Notes: a model not told the origin generated them from the sequence alone. Shown: positions 43,976-53,499, counted from the stretch's first letter. The stretch: 64,000 bases of DNA from CATOSP01 sp965204715 (GCA_965204715.1 OZ242009.1:310001-374000), one strand, 5' to 3'. Numbers and translations are program-made.

Positions 43976-44524
43976 TTACTCAAACAACCCCCGCAGCGGC
44001 ATGGTCCAACCGGGCACTACATCCTGGACATCCAAAGTGTCCTCTTCGGTCAGGACAACGGGGTCTTCGTTCGGACAATAAACCGTCACTGTCCGCCGGA
44101 GGGGGGCAAGGACTACGACGGCCCTACACCCTGCTTCAATCCAGCGTAGAGCCTTCCTTTCCACCTGTGCGTAGGTATCGTTCGGCGACATCACCTCGAC
44201 GGCCAGGTCGGGAGGTATAGTCCAGAATCCCTCATCATCCTCGGCTTCTTCGGCCCGGCTTTTACTCACGAACGCGGCGTCTGGAGCGAGCACAGTGTCG
44301 GGGTTGGAAGTCAGCTTGAAACCAGTCTCGGCAGCCGAAAACTCGCCTAGCCCGTGGTTGTCCACGTGAAGGGAGAGCGATAGGCCAATGCGCCCCGCAT
44401 ACCTGCCATGTTTTCTGCCCGCCGGGGCCATCTTTGCCAGGCGTCCCTCCAGCAACTCATACCGCCAGCCGTCGTCAGGTATGTGGAGCAACTCATCAGC
44501 CGTGAACAGCCTGGACGTAGTCAA
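43976..44524 (-). CDS. Uma2-family endonuclease-like protein (tandem paralog)
   Basis: This protein has the same length (182 residues) and layout as the neighbour: ELLHIPDDGWRYELLEGRLAKMAPAG, VLAPDAAFVSKSRAEE, DLAVEVMSPNDTYAQVERKALRWIEAGCRAVVVLAPLRR. Matching blocks throughout point to a tandem duplication. It lies 36 bases beyond the gltB stop on the same strand, so gltB readthrough could express it. Confidence 0.9.
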   Translation of the reverse strand: MTTSRLFTADELLHIPDDGWRYELLEGRLAKMAPAGRKHGRYAGRIGLSLSLHVDNHGLGEFSAAETGFKLTSNPDTVLAPDAAFVSKSRAEEAEDDEGFWTIPPDLAVEVMSPNDTYAQVERKALRWIEAGCRAVVVLAPLRRTVTVYCPNEDPVVLTEEDTLDVQDVVPGWTMPLRGLFE

Positions 44525-44560
44525 CGCAGCAAACCTGAAATCGAAGAATCGGCATTTGGC

Positions 44561-47500
44561 TTAGCTATCGGCCACCGGTGTCAGAGCGTCGGCTCCTCGC
44601 CTCATACGCTCCTCTATCACCCGGCGGTAGTCCCGAGGCATGATTTTCTTGAACCGGGCCAACGACTTGTCCCAGTCTTCCAGGAGTTCCCTTGCCTTGG
44701 CGCTGCCCGTATGGAGCAGGTGGGCCTTTACCATTTCTTTAAGAGTGGCCTGGTCCTCCGGGTCTGTGACCTCTTCCAGGTCTGCCAAGCCCGGGTTGAA
44801 CCGGATGTCGAAATCGCCATCCTCGTCGTTGACGAAGGCAATGCCACCGCTCATTCCCGCACCGAAATTGCGCCCGGTGCGGCCCAGCACCACAACTACG
44901 CCGCCGGTCATGTATTCGCAGCCGTGGTCGCCAACGCTCTCGACGACGGCGCTTACACCGCTGTTGCGGACGCAGAACCTCTCACCAGCACGGCCCCGGA
45001 CGAACGCCTCGCCGCCCGTAGCGCCGTACATTGCCACGTTGCCGATGATGATGTTGTCCTCCGCAACGAACCCAGCGTCCGCAGGTGGGCAGACCACGAT
45101 CCGGCCACCGGCCATGCCCTTGCCCATGTAGTCGTTGGTGTCCCCGTCAAGATGGATGTCTATGCCCTTTGCCAGAAACGCGCCGAAACTCTGGCCGGCG
45201 GAGCCGGAGAAGTGTATCTTGATTGTCCCCTCGGGCAAACCGTCTTCCCCGTATGCTTTGGACACCTCGCCGCTGAGCATCGCTCCCACGGTGCGGTGGC
45301 TGTTGCGAATGGGCAGGCCGATCTCCACCGGCTGGCGGTTTTCCAAAGCGGCCCCGGACAGTGCGATCAACTCGTGGTCCAGGGATTCATCCAGTCCGTG
45401 GTCCTGCTCCTCCTGGCAGTAGACCGCCACCTCATCCGACCTGGGATGGCGATACAGCAGACGGGAAAGGTCCAACCCCCGTGCCTTCCAGTGGTCTATG
45501 GCGGCTCTGCCGTCCAGCACGTCCACCCGGCCAATCATTTCATTCACGGTGCGGAATCCCATCTCAGCCATGATCTCCCGCATCTCTTCGGCGACGAAGG
45601 TGAAGTAATTGACCAGGTACTCGGGTCTGCCCGCGAAGCTCTTCCTCAGTTCCGGGTCCTGCGTGGCTATCCCCACCGAGCAGGTCCCCAGGTGACACTT
45701 GCGGAGCATTATGCACCCGCTGACTACCAGCGCGCCGGTGGCGTAGCCAAATTCCTCCGCGCCCAGGAGTGCGGCAACTACGGCATCACGCCCAGTCTTG
45801 AGTTGGCCGTCAGTCTGGACGGCGATGCGGCCTCGCAAATCGTTGGCTACCAGCACCTGCTGGGTCTCGGCGATGCCCAACTCCCACGGCAGCCCGGCAT
45901 ATTTGATGGACGACTCCGGTGAGTTGCCCGTTCCCCCGTCGTGTCCGCTGATCAGCACCACGTCGGCATGGCCCTTGGCGACACCTGCGGCGACGGTGCC
46001 AACACCCACCTCGGCTACCAGCTTGACGTGAATGCGGGCATCGGGGTTGACTGTCTTGAGATCATGGATCAACTGGGCCAGGTCTTCAATCGAGTAGATG
46101 TCGTGGTGGGGCGGGGGCGAGATCAATTCCACGCCGGGGGTTGTCTTGCGCACCCAGCCGATGTAATCATCGACCTTGTTTCCGGAGATCTGACCGCCCT
46201 CGCCGGGCTTGGAACCCTGGGCCATTTTGATCTGCAAGTCGGTGGCGTTCACCAGGTAGTTGGGCGTAACGCCGAACCGTCCCGATGCCACCTGTTTCAC
46301 TGCACTGCTGCGTGAATCTCCATTGGGGTCAAGTGTGTAGCGGTGGTAGTCCTCACCGCCCTCGCCGGTATTGCTCCTCGCGCCCAGGCGGTTCATGGCG
46401 ATCGCCATAGTCTCATGGGCTTCCCTGCTGATGGACCCCAGGGACACCGCCCCAGTTGCAAACCGTTTCACGATCTCCGAAGCAGGCTCTACTTCTTCCA
46501 GCGAGACCGGAGGCAAGGTGCTGTTGAACTCCAGCAAACCGCGCAGGGTGGCCATCTTCCTGCTCTGGTCGTTGGAGATGTCGGCAAATTCCCTGTAAGC
46601 CTCCCGGCTGCCCACGCGCGTAGCGTACTGGAGCTTCGCTATTGACTCCGGGTTCCACTGGTGGAACTCCCCGTCGCGCCGCCACTGGTAGAAGCCGCCC
46701 ATCGGCAGCTCCCGTTCCGCCGCCACCTGCTCCAAGGCAAAGGCGGCGCGGTGACGTTCCAGCGTCTCCTCCTCCACTTGGTCGAGGCCGATTCCCTCGA
46801 TGCGCGACGGAGTCCAGGTGAAATACTGGTCTATCAACTCCTGCGACAGCCCTATGGCCTCAAATATCTGTGCGCCCCGGTAGCTCTGCACTGTGGAGAT
46901 GCCCATCTTGGACATCACCTTCAGCATCCCCTTCTCGTTGGCCTTGAGGAAGTTCTTTCCGGCATAGTCTGGCTTGGTTCCGTTCAACTCGCCCGACTCA
47001 GCCATCTGGTGAACCGTATCAAGGGCCAGGTATGGGTTTATCGCACCCGCGCCATAACCCACCAGTAGCGAAAAATGATGGACTTCACGAGGCTCGCCCG
47101 ACTCCACTACCAACCCGGCCTTGGTCCGAGTCCCTTCCTGGATCAGGTGATGATGCACCGCCGAAGTGGCCAGCAGGCTCGGTATCGGCGCCCACCGCGA
47201 GTCCACGTTGCGGTCGGAGAGGATGATGATGCAGTACTCATCGGCAATGGCCTGGGAAGCCTCTTCGCATAGCCGGTCCAGCGCGGTCTTCATCCCCGCT
47301 CCGCCTTGGGTGTCGAAAAGCGTGGAAAGTGTAATCGACCGGATGTTGCCCGCGTCGATACGGCGAATCTTCTCCAGTTCCTCATTGCTGATCAGCGGCG
47401 TCTTCAGTTTAAGTTGGTGGCAGTGCTCCGGCGTTTCCCCGAACAGGTTTTGTTCCCGCCCGATGAACGCCTCGACCGACGTAACCAGGTCCTCACGTAT

Positions 47501-49126
47501 CGCGTCCAGGGGAGGGTTGGTCACCTGGGCGAACAGCTGCTTGAAGTAGTTGAACAGCAGTTGGTTCTCGTCGGAAAGCACCGCCAGCGGCGCATCGTTC
47601 CCCATGGACCCCACCGCCTCGGCCCCGTTGACGGCCATCGGCGCGGTGAGCATCCGCATCTCCTCGACGTTGTAGCCAAAAGCCCGCTGTAGCTGCAACA
47701 GGTCCGTGGGCTCGGACGCTCCGTTCCCGGGTAAGGACGTTGGCGGCCCAACGGGGTCGGGCAGGTCTTCCAGGGAGACCTTGTTCTCCTTGAGCCATCG
47801 CCCATACGGTTTGCGGTTGGCCAGGTCCTGCTTCATCTCCTCGTCGACGATGATCCGGCCCTGTTCCAGGTCCACCAGGAACATGCGCCCCGGCTGGAGG
47901 CGGCCCTTTTCCTTGATGTTGGCCGGGGGAATGTCCAGCACGCCTGTCTCGGAAGCCATGACCAGCTTGTCGTCGTAGGTAACGAGGTAGCGGAAAGGCC
48001 GCAGCCCGTTGCGGTCGAGGAAGCCGCATATCTGGTGACCGTTGGTCGAGACGATCATCGCCGGGCCGTCCCACGGTTCCATCAGGCAGGAGTGGTATTC
48101 GTAGAAATCTTTCCTGTCCTGGGGCATGGTCTCATGCTGGTCCCACGCCTCGGGAATCAGCATCAGCATCGAATGGCCCAGGTCGCGGCCCGTCATCAAA
48201 AGCAGCTCAAGGGCGTTGTCGATGCAGGCTGTGTCGCTTGCTCCGGCAGTCATTATCGGGGGAATTTTCTGCATGTCGCTGCCGAAAAGCGGCGACTCGA
48301 ACTGGGCCTCCCTGGCGTGCATCCAGTTCAGGTTGCCCCGCAAGGTGTTGATCTCTCCGTTGTGGGCCAGGTAACGATAGGGGTGGGCCAGCTTCCAATG
48401 CCCCAGTGTATTCGTGCTGAAGCGGGAATGGACCAGGGCAAAGGCGCTGGCCATATCTTCATCGTCCAGGTCCTGGTAGAACCCGGCGATCTGGTGCGCC
48501 ATCAGCAGGCCCTTGTAGACAATCGTCTTGCCAGACATGCTGCACACGTAAAAGTAGTCCGCCTCCTCCTCGGTAATCCCACAACTCATCACGTTGTGCT
48601 CGATCACCTTGCGGACGACGTACAGCTTCCGCTCCAGTGCCTCCCGGTCCAGGTCGCCTCCAGCGATGAACACCTGCCGAATTCGGGGACACACAGCCCT
48701 GGCATCGCTCCCAATCTGGGATGGATCGGTCGGCACGTCCCGCCAGCCCAGCAGTTCCATCCCCTCGTCGGCGATTACCTTCTCTATGAAGCTGCGGCAC
48801 TTTGCCTCGGCCCGGTCTTCCGGGGGCAGAAACACCATGCCGGCGCCATACCGGCCGGCTGGAGGAAGTGATATGCCCAACCCGTTGCACTGCTTTCGGA
48901 GGAAAACGTCCGGCATCTGCACTAGGATGCCAGCGCCGTCTCCGGTCTCGGGGTCCCGGCCGCAGGCGCCCCGGTGCCCCAAATTGATGAGGACTTGAAG
49001 CGACTCGATGACGATCCGGTGGGACTTTTCGCCTTTCACATTGGCAACTAGTCCTACCCCGCAACTATCATGCTCCAGGTCCGGAGAGTACAATCCGTAT
49101 TGGGCTAACTCACGCAGTGCGTCCAT
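44561..49126 (-). CDS. gltB: Glutamate synthase large subunit
   Basis: This 1521-residue protein has a glutamine amidotransferase domain with Cys22 in EHDSCGVGLVANVKG after a short propeptide, a central domain, an FMN-binding synthase domain with the 3Fe-4S motif CIMLRKCHLGTCSVGIA, and a C-terminal glutamate-synthase beta-helix domain with many GxxGGxxxG repeats. It makes two glutamates from glutamine and 2-oxoglutarate with GltD. The start ATG at 49126 follows a promoter region with a palindrome. Confidence 0.97.
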   Translation of the reverse strand: MDALRELAQYGLYSPDLEHDSCGVGLVANVKGEKSHRIVIESLQVLINLGHRGACGRDPETGDGAGILVQMPDVFLRKQCNGLGISLPPAGRYGAGMVFLPPEDRAEAKCRSFIEKVIADEGMELLGWRDVPTDPSQIGSDARAVCPRIRQVFIAGGDLDREALERKLYVVRKVIEHNVMSCGITEEEADYFYVCSMSGKTIVYKGLLMAHQIAGFYQDLDDEDMASAFALVHSRFSTNTLGHWKLAHPYRYLAHNGEINTLRGNLNWMHAREAQFESPLFGSDMQKIPPIMTAGASDTACIDNALELLLMTGRDLGHSMLMLIPEAWDQHETMPQDRKDFYEYHSCLMEPWDGPAMIVSTNGHQICGFLDRNGLRPFRYLVTYDDKLVMASETGVLDIPPANIKEKGRLQPGRMFLVDLEQGRIIVDEEMKQDLANRKPYGRWLKENKVSLEDLPDPVGPPTSLPGNGASEPTDLLQLQRAFGYNVEEMRMLTAPMAVNGAEAVGSMGNDAPLAVLSDENQLLFNYFKQLFAQVTNPPLDAIREDLVTSVEAFIGREQNLFGETPEHCHQLKLKTPLISNEELEKIRRIDAGNIRSITLSTLFDTQGGAGMKTALDRLCEEASQAIADEYCIIILSDRNVDSRWAPIPSLLATSAVHHHLIQEGTRTKAGLVVESGEPREVHHFSLLVGYGAGAINPYLALDTVHQMAESGELNGTKPDYAGKNFLKANEKGMLKVMSKMGISTVQSYRGAQIFEAIGLSQELIDQYFTWTPSRIEGIGLDQVEEETLERHRAAFALEQVAAERELPMGGFYQWRRDGEFHQWNPESIAKLQYATRVGSREAYREFADISNDQSRKMATLRGLLEFNSTLPPVSLEEVEPASEIVKRFATGAVSLGSISREAHETMAIAMNRLGARSNTGEGGEDYHRYTLDPNGDSRSSAVKQVASGRFGVTPNYLVNATDLQIKMAQGSKPGEGGQISGNKVDDYIGWVRKTTPGVELISPPPHHDIYSIEDLAQLIHDLKTVNPDARIHVKLVAEVGVGTVAAGVAKGHADVVLISGHDGGTGNSPESSIKYAGLPWELGIAETQQVLVANDLRGRIAVQTDGQLKTGRDAVVAALLGAEEFGYATGALVVSGCIMLRKCHLGTCSVGIATQDPELRKSFAGRPEYLVNYFTFVAEEMREIMAEMGFRTVNEMIGRVDVLDGRAAIDHWKARGLDLSRLLYRHPRSDEVAVYCQEEQDHGLDESLDHELIALSGAALENRQPVEIGLPIRNSHRTVGAMLSGEVSKAYGEDGLPEGTIKIHFSGSAGQSFGAFLAKGIDIHLDGDTNDYMGKGMAGGRIVVCPPADAGFVAEDNIIIGNVAMYGATGGEAFVRGRAGERFCVRNSGVSAVVESVGDHGCEYMTGGVVVVLGRTGRNFGAGMSGGIAFVNDEDGDFDIRFNPGLADLEEVTDPEDQATLKEMVKAHLLHTGSAKARELLEDWDKSLARFKKIMPRDYRRVIEERMRRGADALTPVADS

Positions 49127-49279
49127 AACTGACCATCTACCAACTGGTCTGCCTCGGTCTACGGGTTCATTGATTCATGTACGCCAGAACGCGTCCTTGC
49201 AACGCTGTCAATGCCCATAGACGCCAAGGGCAGTCCGGGAGTTTGTTAAATATATCACAAACATTTGGGGTATGTTAGC

Positions 49280-49357
49280 ATTATACTCTCGGCATGTATC
49301 CCTGAGTAGGTCTGACCCCCAAAATCCCTTGCCAAGTTTGTAACATTTGTGTTACAA
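49280..49357 (-). promoter_or_regulatory. gltB promoter and upstream palindrome
   Basis: On the minus strand, TATAAT (49285-49280) has a poor -35 (TACTCA at the right spacing). About 60 bases upstream is TTGTAAC-ATTTGT-GTTACAA (49338-49357), a perfect seven-base dyad with N6 spacer. This pattern suggests activator-dependent transcription by a Crp/NtcA-like or GlnR-like protein. A weaker TTTGT-N9-ACAAA dyad (49234-49252) lies past the transcription start. The wider gap (49127-49437, 311 bases) holds nothing else besides the rsfS leader. Confidence 0.5.
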
Positions 49358-49437
49358 GAAGGCAGGTTTTAACTGGAACTAGGCACATTGCAAGACCCCG
49401 CTGAAACGTTTCAACAGGAAACAGGGAGGATTATCTA

Positions 49438-49782
49438 CTGGATTCGACGGAAGTTGCCCAGATGGTGGTGGAGGTCGCCTCTGACAAGCTGGCCGAGGAC
49501 ATTCTCATGCTCGACCTGCGCGAAGTCGCGCCCTTTGCCGACTACTTTGTAATCATGACAGCCGAGTCCACCCGGCAAATCGAAGCCCTGGAAGAAGACC
49601 TGACCGAAGCCCTGAAAGCCGCCGAAGTCCGCCGCTTCCACCGGGAAGGGACTTCTGCTTCGGGCTGGGTGCTGCTGGACTTCAGCGATGTGGTGGTCCA
49701 CATCATGGGCCCCGAGGAACGGGAGTTCTACCAGTTGGAGCGCCTCTGGTCAAGAGGCGCCCAGGTCGTCAGGGTTCTGTAA
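49438..49782 (+). CDS. rsfS: Ribosome silencing factor RsfS
   Basis: This protein of about 114 residues binds ribosomal protein L14 and blocks subunit joining under starvation. VASDKLAEDILMLDLREVAPFADYFVIMTAESTRQIEAL and GWVLLDFSDVVVHIMGPEEREFYQLERLW are the family core. I place the start at CTG (49438) because GGAGG lies eight bases upstream and the extra residues (LDSTEVAQM) match the usual N-terminus; the ATG at 49462 has no ribosome binding site. The 3' end overlaps the convergent ndk by 14 bases. Confidence 0.85.
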   Translation: MDSTEVAQMVVEVASDKLAEDILMLDLREVAPFADYFVIMTAESTRQIEALEEDLTEALKAAEVRRFHREGTSASGWVLLDFSDVVVHIMGPEEREFYQLERLWSRGAQVVRVL

Positions 49783-50221
49783 TCCAGGGGTCGCTGTCCC
49801 TGGAATAGTCAAGAATCTCCCCGGGCCGGAAGAACAGGCGTATCTCCCGCTCCGCCGACTCCACGCTGTCCGACCCGTGGACCACGTTCCGCCCGATGTT
49901 CACCCCCAGGTCTCCCCGGATCGTGCCCGGCGCAGCCTTCGCCGGGTCCGTAACTCCCATAGTGCTGCGCACGATCTCAACCGCCCCGTCCGCCTCCCAC
50001 ACCATCGCCACCAGCGGCCCCGAGGTAATGAAGCCCACCAACCCCGAGAAGAAGGGACGGTCAACGTGCTCCCCGTAGTGCTCCCGCGCGGTTGCGTCGT
50101 CCAACTTCATAAGCTTCATCGCCGCCAGCTTCAGCCCACGCCGCTCCAGCCGCCGCACCACCTCGCCGCACAGCCCGCGCTGGACCCCGTCAGGTTTCAC
50201 CAGGACCAGTGTTCGTTCCAT
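49769..50221 (-). CDS. ndk: Nucleoside diphosphate kinase
   Basis: This 150-residue enzyme balances nucleoside triphosphates. ERTLVLVKPDGVQRGL at the start, FFSGLVGFITSGPLVAMVWEADGAV, and the catalytic His in NVVHGSDSVESA near residue 119 are intact. It overlaps the convergent rsfS end by 14 bases. No other nucleotide gene is near. Confidence 0.96.
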   Translation of the reverse strand: MERTLVLVKPDGVQRGLCGEVVRRLERRGLKLAAMKLMKLDDATAREHYGEHVDRPFFSGLVGFITSGPLVAMVWEADGAVEIVRSTMGVTDPAKAAPGTIRGDLGVNIGRNVVHGSDSVESAEREIRLFFRPGEILDYSRDSDPWITEP

Positions 50222-50301
50222 AACGCCTTTCGTTCCTTGTCATCAGTCTAAGCATCTAGCTATCCAACGGGTATGTGGCAACTCCAGTCAGCGCCCACCT
50301 C

Positions 50302-50328
50302 GTCATTCCCACGAAAGCAGGAATCCAC
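50302..50328. repeat. REP-like palindrome (imperfect)
   Basis: GTCATTCCCACGAAAGCAGGAATCCA, a degraded member of the family between ndk and tsaB. Confidence 0.65.
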
Positions 50329-50406
50329 AAACCCGCGAGCATAACGGAATGCGTGAACCTAGCCTGGCATAGGGGCGGTCATGGGCTATACATCAACCCT
50401 GACTCG

Positions 50407-51099
50407 CTAGGACCTCTGCGGAGTCCGGTCCCGTTGCTTGGGCGCGCCTATGCTCGGCATACGCAAATAGTAGGGTTGCAGCGTCGCCAGATCGTCCTGC
50501 TCCCCATTCTCGAACTGCCGCCGCGCCATTTCCACCAGTGCGCCGACCCTGGCTGCCGGTCCAGGCCACGTGACCACCACCGCCAGCGGCCCCAGCCGCT
50601 CCCGGACCAGCGAGGAGTAGGGGCCAACCCCCTCGCCACAGAACAGCGTCGCCTCCGATACCAGGTCAAGAGCCTCATCGGGAGAGCAAATCAAGTCCTC
50701 CCGCTGCCGTGCCCCGTCCGGACCCAGGTAGGCCGTCGCCACCTCACCCCGGCCAGCGTCCAGCATCGGGCAGACGTTTAGACCGGAACCTGCGTAGGGA
50801 AAAGCCTCAAGGTCCAGCGTAGCCACTCCCACCACCGGCAGCTTGGCCGCCATCGCCAGGCCCTTGGCCGCGCTCATTCCCACCCTGAGTGCACTGAACC
50901 CGCCAGGCCCAAGCGCGATTGCTATCCCGTCCAGACCGGAGGGCGCAATCCCGCGCCGACTCATCAAGTCTGCGACCGCAGGCATCAGCTCGCTGGTATG
51001 GTTTACCGTCGAATACCAAGCCTGCACATCCACCACCCGCTGGTCGTCGGCCAGTGCTACGGCGGCATACCTTGTGGAGGTGTCAATCGCCAGCAGCAA
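50407..51099 (-). CDS. tsaB: tRNA t6A modification protein TsaB
   Basis: This 230-residue inactive-ASKHA-fold partner of TsaD acts in threonylcarbamoyl-A37 synthesis. MLLAIDTSTRYAAVALADD, ELMPAVADLMSRRGIAPSGLDGIAIALGPGGFSALRVGMSAAKGLAMA are the family signature. It lies one base beyond tsaE; thiL-tsaE-tsaB are transcribed together. tsaD and tsaC are not in the window. Confidence 0.92.
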   Translation of the reverse strand: MLLAIDTSTRYAAVALADDQRVVDVQAWYSTVNHTSELMPAVADLMSRRGIAPSGLDGIAIALGPGGFSALRVGMSAAKGLAMAAKLPVVGVATLDLEAFPYAGSGLNVCPMLDAGRGEVATAYLGPDGARQREDLICSPDEALDLVSEATLFCGEGVGPYSSLVRERLGPLAVVVTWPGPAARVGALVEMARRQFENGEQDDLATLQPYYLRMPSIGAPKQRDRTPQRS

Positions 51100-51597
51100 C
51101 TAGCCTCGGTCCTCCTCGCTCTTCACCGCAGACCGGGCCAGTCTCTCCAGCGCCGGAGCGTATCGCTCGGGCCGCTCCGGGAATGTGATCACGCGGTCCT
51201 CACCTTTCTCCCCGTAGTCCAGGGAGATCACCAACGACTCCAGCGGAAACAGGTCCGATGCTCGATCCGCCCACTCCACTACGCATACACCGTCACCGAA
51301 AAGCTGCTCCTCAAGCCCCAGGTCCCAGACCTCCTCGGGGCCGCCCAGCCGATAAAGATCGACGTGATGCAGTGTCAACCGGCCCTGGTAGCGGGTCATC
51401 AGCACGAAGGTCGGGCTTCGCACATACCCTACCACGTCCAGCCCGGCCGCAATTCCCTGGGTGAGACAGGTCTTCCCCGCTCCCAGGGGTCCAGTCAGAA
51501 GGTAGATGTCCCCGGCCCGGCTGTGCTCGCCCAACACACGGCCCACATCCTGGGTCTCCTCCGGGCCACGGGTCGCAATGCGGAGTTCGCTCGACAT
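51100..51597 (-). CDS. tsaE: tRNA t6A modification ATPase TsaE
   Basis: This 165-residue ATPase of the t6A complex starts MSSELRIATRGPEETQDVGR and has the Walker A LTGPLGAGKTCLTQGIAAGL, VRSPTFVLMTRYQG, and a DLYRLGGPEEVWDLGLEE segment. The start at 51597 lies just past the thiL stop (51602-51604); a longer in-frame start (51657) inside thiL was rejected. It is adjacent to tsaB. Confidence 0.92.
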   Translation of the reverse strand: MSSELRIATRGPEETQDVGRVLGEHSRAGDIYLLTGPLGAGKTCLTQGIAAGLDVVGYVRSPTFVLMTRYQGRLTLHHVDLYRLGGPEEVWDLGLEEQLFGDGVCVVEWADRASDLFPLESLVISLDYGEKGEDRVITFPERPERYAPALERLARSAVKSEEDRG

Positions 51598-51601
51598 CGG
51601 G

Positions 51602-52630
51602 CTACCGGAAATGGTCCCAGCCGCCAGTGCCCGCCGCCAGTTCAGTCCCTGACTCATCTACCACGGCAACACCGCCCGGCTCCCCGTGAACAATCTCCCC
51701 GATCACCGCTGCCTCTGGGGAGAGCTTCCTCAATGCCCCTTCCATCACCTTCGGAGGAGCGGTGAACAGCAGCAGGTAGTCCTCGCCGCCATACAGGGCC
51801 AGTTGCAGGTAGGTATCGGGGAACGATTCTACCAGGTGCGGATGCACCGGTACCCGGTGGGCGTCTATGCGTGCGGCCAGTCCGCTTGCCTTGCACAGCT
51901 TACCCAGGTCGTCCGCCAGCCCATCGCTAACGTCCATGGCTGTGACCACCCCCGCCTCAACCAGCGCGCGCGCTGCCTCGACCGCCGGCTCGGGGCGTCT
52001 GTGACGCCACCGCAGGTAATCGGCTGCGTCAACGGAAACGCGCAGCGGAAGATCGGAGACCTCCTGCTCGGCCAGCATCAGTTGCAGCCCGCCGCCCGAG
52101 TCTCCCACGCAGCCGGTCACTCCCACCAGGTCCCCTACCCTGGCGTTGGTCCGCAGCATCGGCTCCCCCCCATGCACCCCGGTCAACCCCACGGTGATGA
52201 AGGCCACCGGCGAACGGACCATGTCCCCGCCGATAATGGAAACCCCGTAGCGGTTGCAAATCTCCAGCATCCCCTGGTAGAGAAGCTGGATGTCCTCAAT
52301 CTCTGTATCCGGAGGCAGACCCAGGGTAATCAGGGCATAGAGCGGCAGTCCGCCCATGGCCGCAATGTCACTGACGTTGGAGGCGATGCATTTCCAGCCC
52401 AGGTCAACCCAGGGGGTCGTATCCCTCGTAAAGTGGACGCCCTCAACCACCGTATCCGTGGTGAAAAGCTCTGTAGCCACCCCGCTCCGCCACGCCGCCG
52501 TATCATCCCCCGTGTCCACCTGCAACTTGAACGAGAAGGGAGCAGCATTGTCCGGCCCGCCCCGCTGCCGCACCACCATATCGTTCAGGAGTTCAATAAC
52601 CCCGAACTCGCCAAGCTCTCGGATCTTCAT
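51602..52630 (-). CDS. thiL: Thiamine-monophosphate kinase
   Basis: This 342-residue enzyme phosphorylates thiamine monophosphate to the diphosphate. GDDTAAWRSGVATELFTTDTVVEGVHFTRDTTPWVDLGWKCIASNVSDIAAMGG, VSIIGGDMVRSP and ALVEAGVVTAMDVSDGLADDLGKLC match the PurM-like ThiL family. Though it is thiamine-related, it is 46 kb from thiE and joins the tsa genes, a combination seen in several bacteria. Confidence 0.94.
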   Translation of the reverse strand: MKIRELGEFGVIELLNDMVVRQRGGPDNAAPFSFKLQVDTGDDTAAWRSGVATELFTTDTVVEGVHFTRDTTPWVDLGWKCIASNVSDIAAMGGLPLYALITLGLPPDTEIEDIQLLYQGMLEICNRYGVSIIGGDMVRSPVAFITVGLTGVHGGEPMLRTNARVGDLVGVTGCVGDSGGGLQLMLAEQEVSDLPLRVSVDAADYLRWRHRRPEPAVEAARALVEAGVVTAMDVSDGLADDLGKLCKASGLAARIDAHRVPVHPHLVESFPDTYLQLALYGGEDYLLLFTAPPKVMEGALRKLSPEAAVIGEIVHGEPGGVAVVDESGTELAAGTGGWDHFR

Positions 52631-52774
52631 AGCGGTGGGATTATATCCCCCAGGCGGGGGAGGCTCAAGCGGGAAAGCCTCCCTTTACCCCATTCGCCTT
52701 GCCCAACTATAATTCAACCTCAACAGTTGCCGGACAGACTTCCAAGACCATTGGCCCCCGGAGCGAGACGCGCC

Positions 52775-53494
52775 ATGACCACAAGACCCACAACCATGCT
52801 GCCCTACCGGAGGCAGGGTGAAATCGACTACGCCAGCCTGGACTTCAATCCCGACGTGACGGAACCGCCCGAAGACGCAATGGAACAGAACCGCGAACTG
52901 ACCGAGGTTGAAACACTGCTCCGCGCCCACCTCACCGACTTCGGCCGGCGACCCGACATCTTCCTCGACCGGGAGACCAACATCTGCTACAACCCCGATA
53001 ACCTGAACCACCGGATTGTCCCCGACCTGTACCTGGCCTCCGGAGTTGACGCCGAAGCCATCCGTCCGCGCAAGATCTACCTTCCCTGGGAAGTGGGCAA
53101 GCCACCCGACTGGGCCTTGGAAATCGCCTCAGCAAGCACCGGGCGCGAGGACGTGACCCGGAAACCAGGCATCTACGCCCAAATCGGCGTTCCCGAATAC
53201 TGGCGCTTCGACCCCACCGGCGGACGATACCACGGAGAGCCGCTGACCGGGCTGCGGCTGGAAGGCGGCGCGTATCTACCCATAGAGCTGACCACCGCTC
53301 CCGACGGCATCCTCAAGGGATACAGCCCTACCCTGGGACTCAGCCTGTGCTGGGACCAGGGGTGGCCCCGCCTCTACAACCCCGCAACCAGCGCATACCT
53401 GGAGAACTGGCGTGAAGAACGCGCCGCCCGCGCCGAGGCCCAAGCCGAAGTACAGCGCCTGCGTGAGCAACTCCGGCGGCAACAATTGGGATAG
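52775..53494 (+). CDS. Uma2-family endonuclease-like protein with coiled-coil tail
   Basis: This 239-residue protein of the Uma2 superfamily differs from the tandem pair. RRPDIFLDRETNICYNPDNLNHRIVPDLYLASGVDA, DWALEIASASTGREDVTRKPGIYAQIGVPEYWRFDPTGGRY give the PD...E..S...K core. The C-terminus is a likely coiled coil (WREERAARAEAQAEVQRLREQLRRQQ). I chose the ATG at 52775 and rejected a much longer in-frame extension that runs antisense to thiL. A degraded stretch follows. Confidence 0.87.
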   Translation: MTTRPTTMLPYRRQGEIDYASLDFNPDVTEPPEDAMEQNRELTEVETLLRAHLTDFGRRPDIFLDRETNICYNPDNLNHRIVPDLYLASGVDAEAIRPRKIYLPWEVGKPPDWALEIASASTGREDVTRKPGIYAQIGVPEYWRFDPTGGRYHGEPLTGLRLEGGAYLPIELTTAPDGILKGYSPTLGLSLCWDQGWPRLYNPATSAYLENWREERAARAEAQAEVQRLREQLRRQQLG

Positions 53495-53499
53495 CCTGC

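Noticed and set aside
44408..45922. 504-residue plus-strand frame opposite gltB
   Set aside because: gltB has all catalytic and iron-sulfur motifs on the other strand; the antisense text has no recognisable domain.
51686..52774. Upstream extension of the third Uma2 gene
   Set aside because: It runs antisense to thiL; the Uma2 fold and a sensible start begin at 52775.
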